Shown: positions 22,335 to 35,437, counted from the first letter of the stretch. The stretch: DNA of 64,000 nt from Malus domestica (GCF_042453785.1 NC_091671.1:29789001-29853000), one strand, 5' to 3'. Notes: generated by a model not told the origin, from the sequence alone. Translations and numbers: made by a program.

Positions 22335-25056
22335 TTATAGAGCAATTAACTCCTTCACAGTCATTGGGGATGAGTATTCTGAAGGGCCATCGAAAAGTTT
22401 ATCCACTATGATACCATGAGTTGCCTGTGTAGGATGGTAAAAATCCCAGAAGACATGATCCCTTCTGTTGGAGCACAAGGATGCAACTGGCAGGCAAGGA
22501 CCCATGGCGTTAAGCTTCCCAATCCCACAGCATGCAGCTTTAACCTCTGTAAATCCTGAAATCGAATACGAAATTTTGGTTTGTCAGTTGAGTTAACTTA
22601 AAATTCTACCTCTAGTTTCTTACAAAGGCGGCAAAATATCGGTTATCATGATCTGTACGTATTAAAATTGACAATTTTACTACACAACATGCTAGACGGA
22701 ATTGTGCTTAGATTATTTTTGCTTATGAAGAACGAAAAGAATATATGAGTACCGTAAGAAGCTGCGTTTTGTATGATGTTGGTCAAGACAGTGTAAGTGT
22801 CGAAGAGGGTGTAGCTTATGCCCAACTCCGGTTTCAATTGCTGCAACATGGACTTAAGGGCTTCATTGTACATGACAGACAATGAGTTTGCGCCATCATT
22901 GCACTCTTCCGTATTTGAATCCCTTTGCGAGGGACAGCATCCAACCGGCCCAGTCCCGACAACTACAAATTTTTGGGCACCAAGAGCATGTATTCTCTGC
23001 CAAACAACGGAGAAAGAAACACATTAAGCATTGAAGTGCAACTAAAGTTTCACTATGCAAGCATGGAGCTAAGCCAATGTAATCTTGTTACCTGTAATTG
23101 TTCCTTTAGATTCGACGCCATTAAATCCGTGTACTGCTGTGGCGTGTATTCATTTTGGAGGTTGGATTTTGTAACGTAGTCGAAGATGTCATTGCTTCCA
23201 ATCACAAGGAGAAACAGAGATTTTGAAAGATGGTCTTTGGCGCCCTCGGATCCTAACTGTAGCCCAATGTTTTGATGTACTTCTGAGTAGTAGTTCACTT
23301 GGTATGACAAAGGTATTGACTGACGCTGTGACGGAAAATAGGCAAAGCATTAGTTGTTGGACAAAGTTATTCAATTTGCTCTTCACCAGCCGGTCATGTG
23401 ATGGACATTTTATTCAAGAGAGATATATCTTTAGTGACACATCAGATTTTAGGTCACTCATCATAACTTGCAAAATGAAAATGCCACGTGACGTTGTTCT
23501 TTCTACTAAAAAATTTCTCTTTATAAGAAGGTGCTGCAGAATACACCAAAGTTTTCTTGTAAAAGCTTTTTCACCAACTTTCATAAGTAACATGGACCAC
23601 CCAGCTCATGTAAAAAACGAATTGGATTCTAAAGCATTTTTAGTGGAACGGAATATATTAACATGTGCTAAAGAAAGTGTGTTATTTTTATTTTTATTTC
23701 CTTTTTTGGGTATTTATTGACCCTAAAAACTACCAAGCCTACGTGACGCGCAGGCCGGATAATTAATAAGCTAACTACGTTCTTCGGTTGTGAGTGGGGC
23801 GTGCCAACTTGTCGTCCGAACTTGGCCAGGGAGTAAAATGTGTTGATGTCGAGTTGGGCGCGCTGCTGACTTCTTGATCTTGCGACTGCGGTCGAGGAAG
23901 CAACACGTCTCGGCCTTCGGGTTCTAGAGCCTGAAGATAAGGTTGCTAGTCTTGCGAAGTTCACGGATCGTCAGTGCCGGGTTCGGTCATAGTGATTATA
24001 TTCGTAAGAGTATAAACACACCGAACTGACACCAAACTATACAGACACAAGTACTCAAAAGAGATGTATGTCTTGATGACAAATGTGGTTCGGCCGTCAG
24101 AATGCCGAACTCTAAAACTTACTTAGGAATATCCAATCATAAAACAATTCGGCGTTCAGTGTGTCGAGCCCAGTATTCTGTAACACCTCACTTCACCGAG
24201 AAGGCTGATGAGATGACCTCTACCAATAAGGACTCGAAAATCCTTCTTAACCGAGACTCTGAAGCAAACCTTCAAACAAAACAGGTTCGTCTCCTAATCC
24301 CAAGCACTTTAACTTTGAGACTCCTTAATATACAAGGATTTGACTACTCAACCTCTATCCAAAACAATCCTCTTCATAGCAGGATTCGGCCAACCTCGAC
24401 AGAACAGGCCCATGACAAGATTCTAAATAAACACCATCAGGCTGAGAATATCTGAGCTCAGCCCAAAATATCATTATGGCCCAAACAGTTTCTAGTGCTA
24501 TTTTTCTTTTGAAAGAGTGTTGAAAATATTGCACTTACAAATTGTTCATCCGAGCCATTGAAGATTCCAGCTCCTCCGGAGGCGAAGCTAACTCCGTCGA
24601 CGAAGGATAGTATTTTTCGCCTATTGGACTTGGATACGAGTGCCAGATATGGTGGCGACGGTAGTAACCCTATTTTCTCGGCTGCCAAACAAAAGATAAC
24701 AAGGTTATATATACTACGTACCCTCTCATTCTCCCAACATGCATAGTTGTCACTAGTCATGATTTATTAACTGATGATATGTTAAACCTACCAAGAAAAT
24801 CTGCAGAATTCTTGCCATTGCCAAACCTCCCCGTTGCTACTTTGTCAGGATAATCAACCCCATTATGAGGAAAATTTGCCTTGACTAGAGAAATTTTTAG
24901 GTAATTGTTGTTACCAACATCGGCTAATGAGTCTCCGAACACGTAAATGGCCGGAACCATCTGAGCTTCCGAGAGAGTGACGATGAAACTAGTAATGAAG
25001 AGAGAGAAGACAACGAAGGAAGCCATTGGCAAAACATCAGTGTGATATTTAGCCAT
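22335..25056 (-). CDS. GDSL esterase/lipase, five exons, apparently intact
   Basis: Exons on the minus strand: 25056-24792, 24681-24539, 23325-23092, 22996-22753 and 22555-22335; all introns are GT/AG and the phases agree. The joined frame is 368 codons plus TAA, normal for plant GDSL (SGNH) hydrolases. Residues 11-31 form a secretion signal (MASFVVFSLFITSFIVTLSEA lacks charge). Block I is VFGDSLADVGNNN with catalytic Ser at about 43; block II is SFASGGAG (Gly oxyanion); block III is IGSNDIF (about 178-184); block V is DFYHP (Asp 333, His 336). These extracellular enzymes hydrolyse acyl esters; the substrate cannot be told from sequence. Intron 2 is 1.2 kb and holds a likely transposon insertion. 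A TATA-like site lies about 100 bases upstream. The upstream ATG at 25056 could be replaced by the one at codon 11. Confidence 0.88.
23730..24470. mobile_element. probable LTR-type insertion in GDSL intron 2
   Basis: About 740 bases with much higher GC than the surrounding intron and no GDSL similarity, containing GGTTCGGTCATAGTG, GTGGTTCGGCCGTCAG and GATTCGGCCAACC phrases. I found no paired termini or TSD, so the class is uncertain. Confidence 0.4.
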
Positions 25057-25155
25057 GTTATGAATGAATCGTGTCTAAAAGTTCCCTCAAACTTTGGTAT
25101 GTGATGTGTGATGTTTCTGTGTGATGGTTTGAGGGACATGAACAAGTGGATGTCC

Positions 25156-25164
25156 TCTTATAGA
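25156..25164 (-). promoter_or_regulatory. TATA-like box of the GDSL gene
   Basis: Minus strand TCTATAAGA, about 100 bases before the ATG at 25056. Confidence 0.5.
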
Positions 25165-25227
25165 GAGGGATAAGTTGATGAGTACAAATTTCGTGTATGA
25201 AAACGAGGTTTTAGCCGTGTAGGCTCT

Positions 25228-25249
25228 AGCAGTAGCAGTAGCAGTAGCA
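25228..25249 (+). repeat. AGCAGT microsatellite
   Basis: Nearly four hexamer copies in the upstream region of the GDSL gene; a convenient polymorphic marker. Confidence 0.9.
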
Positions 25250-26299
25250 CTCATCTGAAACATCTTATCCTGACACTAATATTGTCATTACGTTTATGTA
25301 CTTTATAATTTGTTCTTCAACTCTTGATTGTCTCTTCTCAACATATCAACATTTTGTCATTGGGAGTTACTTTTTTTATTTTTATGAGAAGTGTTTTTTT
25401 GGATAACTACTTTTGTTTCCTCATTTAATTGTTAAGAGTTATCCGGATGTCAATTTCATTAATCATCATCCCATCATCCCATCATCTTCAGAAATAAAGT
25501 TGAGTTTCCACCGTATATCAATTGACAACATAGGAAGTAGTTCAACATCTTAAAAGTCCTTGCATTTTTTTCACTAATGTAAATTTTTTTATGTTCACAT
25601 CCTCACACATCCCCTCACGTGTGACGAATTTTCAAGCCCAAACATGTGGACAATACGAATTGGATGACATGAAACACGTGTAGATGTTGGGCTTCACACA
25701 TAGGCAAACCTATTCTGATACCATAAAGAAAATTAAGGTTGTACCATAAGATCAATTGACAATATGGAGGGCAACTCAACCTTTTATTAGTCTTCGCAAA
25801 ATTTACTCTTTCACTGATATGGAACTCTTTTACCTTTATATTGTTACACATCATCGATCACCATTGATCATGCCCATTATTCCTTAATTGTTCTTTTGGT
25901 TATTTCTCTCGTTGATATATTTGTTAATTTTGCTAGTTTACCTTTCTTAGTGACATTATCATTGCATAAATACTACCCAATGAATAAACATCGAATTTCA
26001 CCATATTATTTTCGACGATTTTTATAGAAACAACTACATATTTATAAGGAATATGAAATAAATTAGCTATAAATTCATCATCTACGAGATACGAATCCCA
26101 CTACATTATTCTCGCTTATAATAGCATTCTTAGAATTAACATTTATCACATCTTTTGTATATCTAATTGGTTTTTTGTTGCTAAATTTTCATTTTTCTCT
26201 TTCCCGTTTCAAGGAACAAAAGTAGGAAGAAAAAATCATAGAATATGAACACAAAAAAGAAAAAAGATATGGAGAAGAAGAAAGAGACATCATGGGTTT
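25250..26299. other. AT-rich intergenic DNA
   Basis: No gene recognised on either strand. Confidence 0.5.
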
Positions 26300-26515
26300 A
26301 AATACTGATTTGGTACTGATGTGATTTTATAAAAAGTGGGTATAAAAAAAACTGAGCTAAAAAAGGTGTTTGGTAAATACTTAAAACAGCTTATTTTTAC
26401 AGTTTTGGGTGAAAATAAGCTGAAAACGTGAAACAGCAAAAATGAGCTTATTCTCACAACATAGCAGAATCAGTTTTTTTTTTAAAGCACAACAATACCA
26501 AACCAGCCCTAAGTG
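26300..26515. mobile_element. hAT-like MITE
   Basis: Right end on the minus strand reads TTAGGGCTGGTTTGGTATTG. The left end contains GATTTGGTACTG, and GTGTTTGGTAAATAC follows internally. The body holds alternating GCTTATTTT/AAAATAAGC segments that can pair. The layout resembles abundant hAT MITEs of Rosaceae as I recall them. The TSD is not clear. Confidence 0.5.
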
Positions 26516-26614
26516 GGGCTCCATATATGTTAGGGTAGGCCAGTGATCTAACGTTAGAAACGCGTTGTACACTTGTAATGGCCACTTTGGAAAGTCAGTA
26601 TCTCAGTTTTCTAG

Positions 26615-27789
26615 GAGCATCCCAATGGAGATTTTATCCTCCTTGAGACTATCATATTTGTAGCTCTAATAAAAAATTTCATCCCCAATGAGTCTGAAAA
26701 TGAAGCTATATTCATCACATAGGCTAGCAACTTCAATCCTTAAGTCGCAAAAAATTAGGTTACATTTAGCCCCAAAAAGTAGGGCACTCACACCAAATTG
26801 AGGGCCCAATCTTGGGTTTTCTTTTATTTTTTAGTTCATAAATGGATGAGCCCTATTTTTAAGTGAACATTAACGAAAAGCTTCTGGTACTGTTCACTTT
26901 AACGAAAAACCACATTTTTACACTAAAAAGTCAATCTTGGTACTATTTACTTTACCCTTTATTTTGTCTTTAATTATCATTAAAACTCAAAGTTTTCAAA
27001 TCATTTTCATTAGTTTTCCTTATTTTTAATTCTCAAACATGATTTTAAGGGTTTATTTTTCAACCGTTTAATATTTTAAGGGTTTATTTTCAACCGTTTG
27101 TTTGATTAAGAAAACATATACAAACAACGATTATTTTCTGTGTGATTGACTAGAAAAAAAATGTAGTGCTTTGTCTTTAATTTTCTAAATTGAACAATTC
27201 ATTAAAAAGCGATGAAATTTAACATTGGTAGTTTACAGACCTAAACCAAAAATATAAACAAATGACATAACTAAATTGTGATAAGATAATCCAATCCAAA
27301 GATTGTTATCAAATGAAAATCTTGTTTGATTTCGGAGAATGTGTCAATCAGAGAAATAAACCAATGGATGAGATTGAAATAAGATAATCAAATCCAATGG
27401 TTGTTGTGAAATGAAATTTTATCTTGTTTGATTTCATATAAACAAACCAATGGATGAGATTGAGATAAGAGAGCCTACAACAATGTATAAGTGATGAAAT
27501 CTAATTCTGTTAGAATTTAAATTTTTTTTAGGTTAAAAAGTTCATAAATTTAAATTTAACATAACACGTCCAAAAATCAAGTTAAGAAAAGTTAAGACAA
27601 AAATAAATTTACCGTGTAATCAAACTACCACATAAATAAAATATATAGCCTCATATAGAGCCCGAAAGATATATAGCCCCTTATTGGGAGAGATTCTTTT
27701 TTAGAGCCCCAAAGATTTCTCGGAACTTTAAATTGGCCTATATCCACCACTTTTCTAGCCTCATATAGAGCCCTTCATTGGGGATGCTC
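26615..27789. mobile_element. PIF/Harbinger-like nonautonomous element, about 1.18 kb
   Basis: Left end GAGCATCCCAATGGAG and right end (minus strand) GAGCATCCCCAATGAAG form TIRs. Flanking triplets are TAG and TAA, an imperfect match to a 3-bp TSD. It contains tandem copies of ACCAATGGATGAGATTGA (27361-27470) and a nested MITE at 26873-27025. No ORF. Confidence 0.6.
26873..27025 (+). mobile_element. MITE or short repeat, copy B, nested
   Basis: Inverse-orientation relative of 2571-2731, sharing GTGAACAGTACC-type and TTTTACACTAAAAAGT blocks. It sits inside the Harbinger-like element. Confidence 0.6.
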
Positions 27790-27796
27790 TAATAGA

Positions 27797-28255
27797 GGTA
27801 TTTGTCAGTTTGCCTCCGAAGTTGTATTGAACTGCCAATTTTTTCTAAACTTTAGTTCTAGTAGATTATCCCTGAACATTTATAATTAGTCAATTTCTCC
27901 CATAAAATTTAACTTTAGCCGATTACCCCTAAAATTTAGTAAAATGCCAACTTCCCCCTAGCGTTAGATTCTAAAATTTTCATCTACCCAATTTTTCATT
28001 CATTCTACCCACATATAAGTGTTGTCCACATGATCAAAATGGGGTAGAAAATTGGATGAAATTTTTTAAAAGTCTAGCGTCAGGGGAGAAATTGACTATT
28101 TATAAAAGTTCAGGGATAATTGGCTAAAATTTAAGTTCAATGGAGAAATTTGCTAATTATAAAAGTTCAGGAGAATAATTGGCTAAAATTAAAATTCATG
28201 GGGGAAATTGAAAGCTCTATACAAGTTTGAAGGCACATCAACAAATTTGTCCTTT
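27797..28255. mobile_element. long-TIR MITE
   Basis: The two halves are imperfect inverted repeats over about 160 bases each: left GTTTGCCTCCGAAGTTGTAT against the complement of the right end, ATGTGCCTTCAAACTTGTAT. Both flanks share ATTTGTC, which may be part of an 8-9 bp TSD. Each arm also has internal direct repeats (TTATAATTAG). Confidence 0.6.
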
Positions 28256-28259
28256 TAAT

Positions 28260-30209
28260 TTTACAATTTTTAATCTCTTAGGATGCCCGTATATATTCTC
28301 TTGCTACCATTTAACCACATAGAAAGTTTTTTTTTTTAAATACGTCGTTTACTTTATAAGCACATAGCAAGCAATGATAGGCCGAGTAACGCCACTTGTT
28401 GTAAGAGAGAACCCCTCCAATCTAGAAGTGAGATGCTCTCATCTTAGCCTAAAATAAAAATTTTGCAATTTAATTTACAGTCACAGCTAAAACAAGAGTG
28501 GAAAAATTATAATCAACCTTAAATTTAAGAGAAATTTATCAAAATGATAAAAAAATTAAATATAAATAGTTGAAAACCCGAATATTCATAACATATCTAT
28601 TAAATTTCAACGGCACATCAATCTCATTCTAAAAAACTGGTATTAAAAAATAATCATTTTGATCAATTTCTCTAAACATAAACACGTATCATCTATTCAT
28701 TGAAAAATGTATACACTAATTTTTCTGGTGTCGGAGTCTAATCTACTGATTCCTGCGTGGATGCACCTTCCCGATCTCCCACACTCGACGCACCATCAAA
28801 CTTTGCTTTTTTCTTCTTCTTTTTGTATTCTTCCATAGTCGAACACTTGTTTGTATTTTTGTGCATTTTTTATTTTCTTTGATGACCCAAAACCATTGTT
28901 TACAGATTCTCATATGTTGCAATCTTGCATGTTTGTGGTTCTGACTTATATAATTGATAGAGATACTTGCACTTGAATTATAAAATACTGAATGTTATTT
29001 ATTATTAAAATATATGAATGCATACAGTAATCGGAAACAATCATTACTTCAAATCAGTGACAAATTTGAAATTTTAATCTCGGGGTTATAGTGCAAAAGA
29101 AAATAGCTAGCACGCGTAGTACGTAAATGTTTTTTAGTTTTTTTTTTGGTTGGCCATTTCCTTTACCAAGTTATATTGCTCGCATGCTAACATATATCAA
29201 CATTTGACGAGTGCTATTAGGTGATTCTGGTGACTTTTGTCAAGAATCCCTACTGAATAATTGTCGATAGTTCTTCCATTCATTTCATTAAATACCTGAT
29301 GAGAACAAAAGAGTCTCGTACCAGACACTCGAAATGTCACTAGAGAGAACCTTACCAATTGTTTTTCTGACCTCTGGAGGGTCCCTGTGGACCCGTCCTT
29401 ACTTCAAACCAATATTAGTAAGGATAATACTTGCATTCTCTTATATGGGAATATACATATTTCACCCTTTATGAATAACATATGTTCATCATTTAAACTT
29501 TATAATCGGAACAATCTAATTTTTTAATCCCCTTTGAAGATCATACGCATAAAAAATGATTCAAATTGAAGATCGTTTATGCGTCGAAATGTATGCAAGT
29601 ATTAACCTATTGATAAAATGAGGAGTAAAACACATTCTTCCTAGTGGAAATTCACAAAATAATATACAGTATTGGTACCAAATTAATAAAATCATCTAAA
29701 TCATTCCAAATGATATTATGTTTCTTTTAAAGCCGCTGGGTTAGCTCGGTGGTGTGGGTAGTGGATGGGGATGGGGATGGCTACCACTGAAAATTTGGCA
29801 TGTGTGACACAAATGGCCTTCTCACACAAAATGAGTAAACTGTGGAATAGTCGATGTTTGGTGTGGACAACATGTCAATATCACTCTTTGTTCCGTTCGG
29901 AATGGGAGTGTTTATTTTAAGCGGGAAATGATAAACTCGTATTTTAATCTCTTGTACAATTATGTTGTTTTTCTTGTTTAATTTATTTAATCTGATGACT
30001 AAAAATAAAGATGATATATGAAAAACTAAAACAAATGTGGGAAATTAACCTCCCTCAAACAAAACCATCACCGCCACAAAATGATGAGCATTTTTCTTAA
30101 AACGGATTTCCCCTCCACATGGTCACCTAACATCCTAGTCTATTAACATGTCATGTAAGAGGATAATTACCTATAACATTGTATGATCACAACAACTATG
30201 TGAGACTTC
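28260..30209. other. AT-rich intergenic DNA
   Basis: No gene recognised. 29850-29910 has weak similarity to the flank sequence at 30457 and 37376 (TGTCAATATCAC, CTTTGTTCCG), suggesting an older duplication of host DNA. Confidence 0.4.
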
Positions 30210-30461
30210 GATTGTGTTAAGCGGCATATCTTGGAGTATCACTGAAGATTGTTTTCTTTCCTTAATTATAGGAATAGATTATTCCCTGTAATTCATGTAA
30301 AGTTGACTTCCTAGAATAGCCTCTTGTATATTGTATAAATCTTGTACTCTTTGTAAAGAAGTAATTAATGAAATCAGATTACCTTCAATACTTCTCTTAC
30401 ACGGCCTAAACCCTAGCAGGTCACAACCCTAGCAGTAGCAGGTCCATATTTTAACAGATTG
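30210..30461 (+). mobile_element. Copia solo LTR with 5-bp TSD GATTG
   Basis: A 242-bp LTR (30215-30456), TGTTAAGCGG to TTTTAACA, is flanked by GATTG on both sides (30210-30214 and 30457-30461). No internal element sequence follows it directly; host-like flank comes next. It matches the LTR at 37134-37375 with about five differences. Confidence 0.85.
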
Positions 30462-30712
30462 TGTGGCCAATGTGTCAATATCCCAATCTTTGTTCCGGTG
30501 CGAATGGGTTTTACCATTTTTTTGGTGCGTGGGAACATCCATCTGTGATAGTGAGATATGGATTAACAGCTAAACAAAATACATTGTAGATGATATTTAT
30601 TCAAACAAAACAATTATTGCACCGATATGTTTGGAGGATAATGAATGGTTGATTACCAATTGGAATCGTGTCAAAATTCAAACCCCTCGAGTCAAAACAT
30701 ATGTATACGTTG
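30457..30712 (+). repeat. duplicated flank, copy 1
   Basis: 256 bases that recur at 37376-37632, with about four differences, after the 3' LTR. Copy 1 ends ...TATACGTTG and is joined to the middle of an LTR. Confidence 0.85.
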
Positions 30713-30919
30713 TATATTGTATAAATCTTGTACTCTTTGTAAAGAAGTAATTAATGAAATCAGATTACCTTCAATACTTCTCTTACACGGCCTAAACCTT
30801 AGCATGTCACAACCCTAGCAGTAGCAGGTCCATATTTTAACATGGTATCAGAGCACCGTTTTTGGTGACTCTGAATACCCCCCCCAACGCATTTCGCACC
30901 ACAACAAAACAGTATCATC

Positions 30920-31858
30920 ATGAGTGAATCAGGAGCCAGCACAAAATCATCAGAGATGGCTGCTGACCTCTCGAACCCGTTCTTATTACACCCCTCTGAT
31001 CAACCTGGGAACATCTTGGTCTCCAAAACCCTTCAAGGAGACAACTACAGCACATGGAGCCGTGCTATGCGCATCAGTCTAAGTGCTAAGAACAAGCTAG
31101 GCTTGGTTGATGGAACCATTGACCCCCATGCTAAAACAGATAAACAATTTGCATTGTGGCAACGATGCAATGACATGGTCCTTGCATGGATCCTGAATTT
31201 TGTGCATGAGGACATCGCAAGCAGCGTCTCCTACTACACATCAGCAGCAGATGTGTGGGCCGACTTGCGTGATCGCTTCTCCCAAGGGAACAATTCACGT
31301 GTTTATCAAATTAAGAGAGAAATTGTTGAGCACAGTTAGGAGCAACAATCGATCTCAGTCTACTATACGAAACTGAAGGCATTGTGGGATGAACTGATGT
31401 CGTATCATGAGCCCCCGAAATGCACTTGTGGGGGTTTGAAGAAGATTAATGAATGTGATGAAAAGGAAAGAGTGATGCAGTTCCTTATGGGGTTAAATGA
31501 ATCCTATGCCGCAGTACGTGGGCAGATCTTGTTGATGCAGCCACTCCCAGACACTCGGAAAGCATATTCTCTTGTTTTGCAACAAGAGAAGCAAGTGGAG
31601 GTATCTCTCACTCGTGATAACAACAATTTGCATGCTATGAATGTGACAAGCAACAGGGAACCTGTTGCACAGCGAGGTAATTCTTCTCTTAAATGCTCAT
31701 ATTGTGATAAAAAATATCATACCGTAGATCGATGCTTCTACCTCTACGGCTTTCCACCGGGGCATAAATACCATGGCAAAAAGGTGCCCCCTCCTAACAA
31801 GAAGAAACATGTGGCCAACCAAGTAAAGACTGGCGATGAAGTTGCCAAGTTCACTGAT
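30920..31858 (+). pseudogene. Copia gag (one internal stop)
   Basis: Opens MSESGASTKSSEMAADLSNP, then SKTLQGDNYSTWSRAMRISL and SYYTSAADVWADLRDRFSQG (Copia Gag N-terminal and UBN2 regions). A TAG at 31337-31339 interrupts it; the same frame continues with SVYYTKLKALWDELMSYH and KERVMQFLMGLNESYAAVRG. A degenerate knuckle CSYCDKKYHTVDRCF follows. It would build the element particle; the stop makes full-length Gag unlikely. Confidence 0.8.
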
Positions 31859-34800
31859 TAGCATCACCATGGAACCACCAATGACGGGCCCAAGTTCACT
31901 ACTGAAGAATACAATCAAATCATGGCCATGCTCAAGAAAACCAACCTTGATGGTAATCCACAACATTTTGCAAACGCCACAGGTACACTTACACCCTCGT
32001 CTAATACATCAGGAGCCTTATCACAGAAAACCCTATATTGGATCATTGATAGTGGGGCAACGGATCATATATCTCCTTCACCTCACTTGCTTGACAAGAA
32101 ATTCATGTCTGATTCTGTACAATTGCCTAATGGGGGAAAAGCCAGTATAGAGTCTGTTGGTTCTGTCCAAGCCACTTCTCTTATTAAACTTGATGATGTG
32201 TTACATGTTCCCAACTTTCGAGTCTATTTATTATCCGTTAGCAAACTCACCGAGTCTTTACAATGCATAATGATTTTCTTTCCCACCTTTTGGGTGATAC
32301 AGGACATGGATACGAGGAGGACGATTGGCCTGAGCAAGCGATATAATGGGCTCTATTACTTGTCGCCGGAACAAAATCCTCACATTGCTCACAATGTCAA
32401 CTGCCATTCAAACCTTTGGCACCGACGCTTAGGACATCCCTCCACCGGTCCCCTACAACTTTTGGCCAAGCAAGTTCCAACTATCATATTTGATTCTAGT
32501 CATTCGTGTGATATTTGCCCTCTTGCTAAACAAACTCGTGTATCTTTTCCATCAAGTTTCATCTCCTCTCAAGCACCTTTTGATTTAATACATTGTGACA
32601 TTTGGGGACCCCATCGAGTCAATTCCCATTCGGGGCTCGATATTTTTTTACCATTGTTGATGATTATTCACGTTTTACTTGGATTCATCTTATGCGTTTA
32701 AAGTCTGAAACACAAAGCTTGTGAAGGGAATTCTATGAGATTTCATGTGGGATTTCTAGTGACTAGCATGCATATACAATTCAAAATTTATATACGAAAG
32801 CAACGGAAGCAAGTTATCAAATAATATCAAAGCAATAGTCATGTAAATCCCCTTCAAGATGCATAGGTTTATGTAAGATGCATCAAAACAAATTTATATG
32901 AGAACAAAGTTTAGGAGTAGTTTTATACCTCTTGATCTAGATTTTAGACCAAGGATGGACCACCTCCAAGACCTTTGCTCCTTGAACTCCTTGAGCCTAG
33001 CCTCCTTCCTTGCCTCCTCCACTTTGTTTAGAATGAGTGCTCCTAGGTTCTCTTCAAGTTTCCAAAATTGAAAACCTCTAAAGATCCTCACCCACTAGTG
33101 TAGTGAGAAGGATGAAGGAATAACCAAATGGGTGAAAAGATGATTGGCTAAAATCCCCCTTATGGTGGTCGGCCCTTTGAGTGTTAGAGAGATATTTTTC
33201 TTTTTCTCTTTTGTTCTTTTAACACTTCAAAAACTCTAATGAAACATTTGCTATAAAGTTCCTTTTATAGCCAATAAGAAACAAGTCAACATTTGACCTT
33301 TCTCTCCCTCCTTTGGCCGGCCCCTTTGTGTTGTTTGGGCTTTGGTCTTTTATTTATTTCAAGTCATCCAATGCTTGAATAAAAGCCCAATGGGTTTAGG
33401 CCCAATGGGCCCAATTAAACCTGAACGTTTCTTTAAGCCCAAAACGATCTTATATCGCTTTTATGATTTCTTTAGACTTTCTAATTAATCACAACACTTA
33501 ATTAATCCAATTAATTATTTCCATCATCCATTAATTACTCACTACAAGAGTGTATTGGTGAACAATCGTTTTAGGTTCTAATTAGCAAGGCAGTGAGGTG
33601 ATTGGCACCAATCCAATTGATTATATTTAATCCAATCACTTAGTGAATTAAAACTTACTTTTAATTCACCTTCTTCTTTGACGACTACATTTAATCATCT
33701 AGAAGAACTCACAAGCCATGAGTGACATCTAACCATATATCATGGCTACCCAAGCTAATGTAGAAGTAGTTCGGAGAACCTATTCAGTTGGAATTACAAT
33801 GTAATTCGATCTTTCTCTAAAACAATACTCTCAATCACACCACTAGGGTATGGATATATTATGTCAAACCCCTAATGTGATTACTCCTTCTTATATGATT
33901 CAATTGAGTCGTATAGGAACGCTTTCCTTTATTACGCTGGATACTTCGGCCGAAGATTCCAGAATCATATCTTAGAGTATTCATCATCTCTTAACGAGGA
34001 TTAGAGATTCCTTGTTGCGCATTCACTTGCCTTCATGACTAAGTGGCTTAACCCCGACTATGCCGTGGACACCCGCGGATGGAGTGACTTTGACATAATC
34101 AAAGATCAAGTACTTAACCACAAGACAACGATGATGCCTCAGGTCAAAGGACTACTTACATTATTTCAACCATTAGAGTTACTTGATTGACATGTGAGTA
34201 GACCTCCATGCAAGTACTCTCGTTTGATTGTGTTCTGTAAACTCATTCCCTTAATGAGCACCTACATACTTATCTTAGTGTCACTACACGAATGGGATGA
34301 GACTTTCCATCCTTCTAATTGAAGCGGACATAGTATGTACCGGTCTATGCATTGTCAGTATTCCTCCGACAATATTATGACCAGGAACCTTTTGGACATG
34401 ATGGTTATGTGAAGAAGGTCTCTGTAGTCTAACTTCATTAGATTACTTTTTCAATCGATCCATTGTCCATGGATTCACTATTTAGGACATATATCATTTA
34501 TAGAGATAGTCCTAATTAGTATCTTTGCCATTTGATGTATAAGAGTCATCTATACATTCATTCATTGTCCTGAAAGGTTTCTTCCAAAGATCGACTTTCA
34601 GGGCATATTTCCAACAGCTTGTTATGTTCCTTTATTGCTTGGGTTCAAACACAATTTAACTGTATGATCAAGACGATTAGGGCAGATAATGGAGCTGAAT
34701 TCCTTTCTTTACAATCTTTTTTTACTAGCAAGGGCATTGTCTTTCACATTTCTTGTCCTTTTACTCCCCAACAAAATGGGGTAGTTGAACGAAAACACCG

Positions 34801-35437
34801 CCATCTTTTAAATGTTGGAAGAGCACTACAATTTCAAGCCAACTTACCTTTAACATTTTGAGGGGAAAGTGTTCAAATAGCATGTTATTTAATCAATCGC
34901 TTGCCCACACCACTCATTCACCACAAAACTCCTTTCAAGCTTTTACATCGTACTCTTCCTGATTTCACCCACTTGCGTGTGTTTGGTTGCTTATGCTATG
35001 CCACGAATCTCACTCCCACACACAAATTTGATCAACGTGCTCGAAAATGTATTTTTGTTGGATATCCTCTTGGTCAAAAAGGGTACCGTGTGTATGACCT
35101 AACTACCTACAAATTTTCTATTTCCTGTGATGTGGTTTTTCACGAGGACACCTTCCCTTTTATTTCCCAGCCACCAGATCATCAACCTGATAGTGTTGTT
35201 CTACCTTTACCCCTTGATCCTACCATTACACCATCCTTATCACCTCATTCCCCAGACATTCAACCTGCCACAAACCCCACAAACCCCAACCCTCAACCAC
35301 CCCTCGACCCCATGCCTTCCCCAGACACCCTCGACACCGTCACCTCCCACGACACACTTCCCACCATGACTCCTCCTTCGCCCCTTCCTCTTGCCACTCG
35401 CCACTACACCCGTTCCCATAAACCCTCCGTGCGACTT
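31859..35437 (+). pseudogene. Copia protease and integrase, split by an insertion
   Basis: Protease motif WIIDSGATDHIS at about 32040-32075. Pre-integrase motif LWHRRLGHPS and CDICPLAKQTR follow, then HCDIWGP. The frame shifts near 32637 and is cut at 32721; it resumes after the inserted LTR at 34617 with IRADNGAEFLS, FTPQQNGVVERKHRH and LRVFGCLCYATN. A TGA at 34859 and other lesions are present. A Pro-rich linker runs to 35437. Confidence 0.75.
32722..34616 (-). mobile_element. 1.9 kb solo LTR of another family, nested in integrase
   Basis: On the minus strand it starts TGTTGGAAATATGCCCTG and ends GAATTCCCTTCA, so TG...CA. An exact 5-bp TSD GCTTG flanks it (32717-32721, 34617-34621). No PBS, polypurine tract or coding sequence is inside, so it is a solo LTR left by LTR-LTR recombination or a large nonautonomous LTR. 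The family resembles long LTRs common in Rosaceae as I recall. Confidence 0.85.

Noticed and set aside
23223-23720. 165-codon plus frame
   Set aside because: Antisense to GDSL exon 3 and intron 2.
29731-29765. tRNA-like phrase CTGGGTTAGCTCGGTGGT
   Set aside because: No matching T arm or acceptor stem follows.
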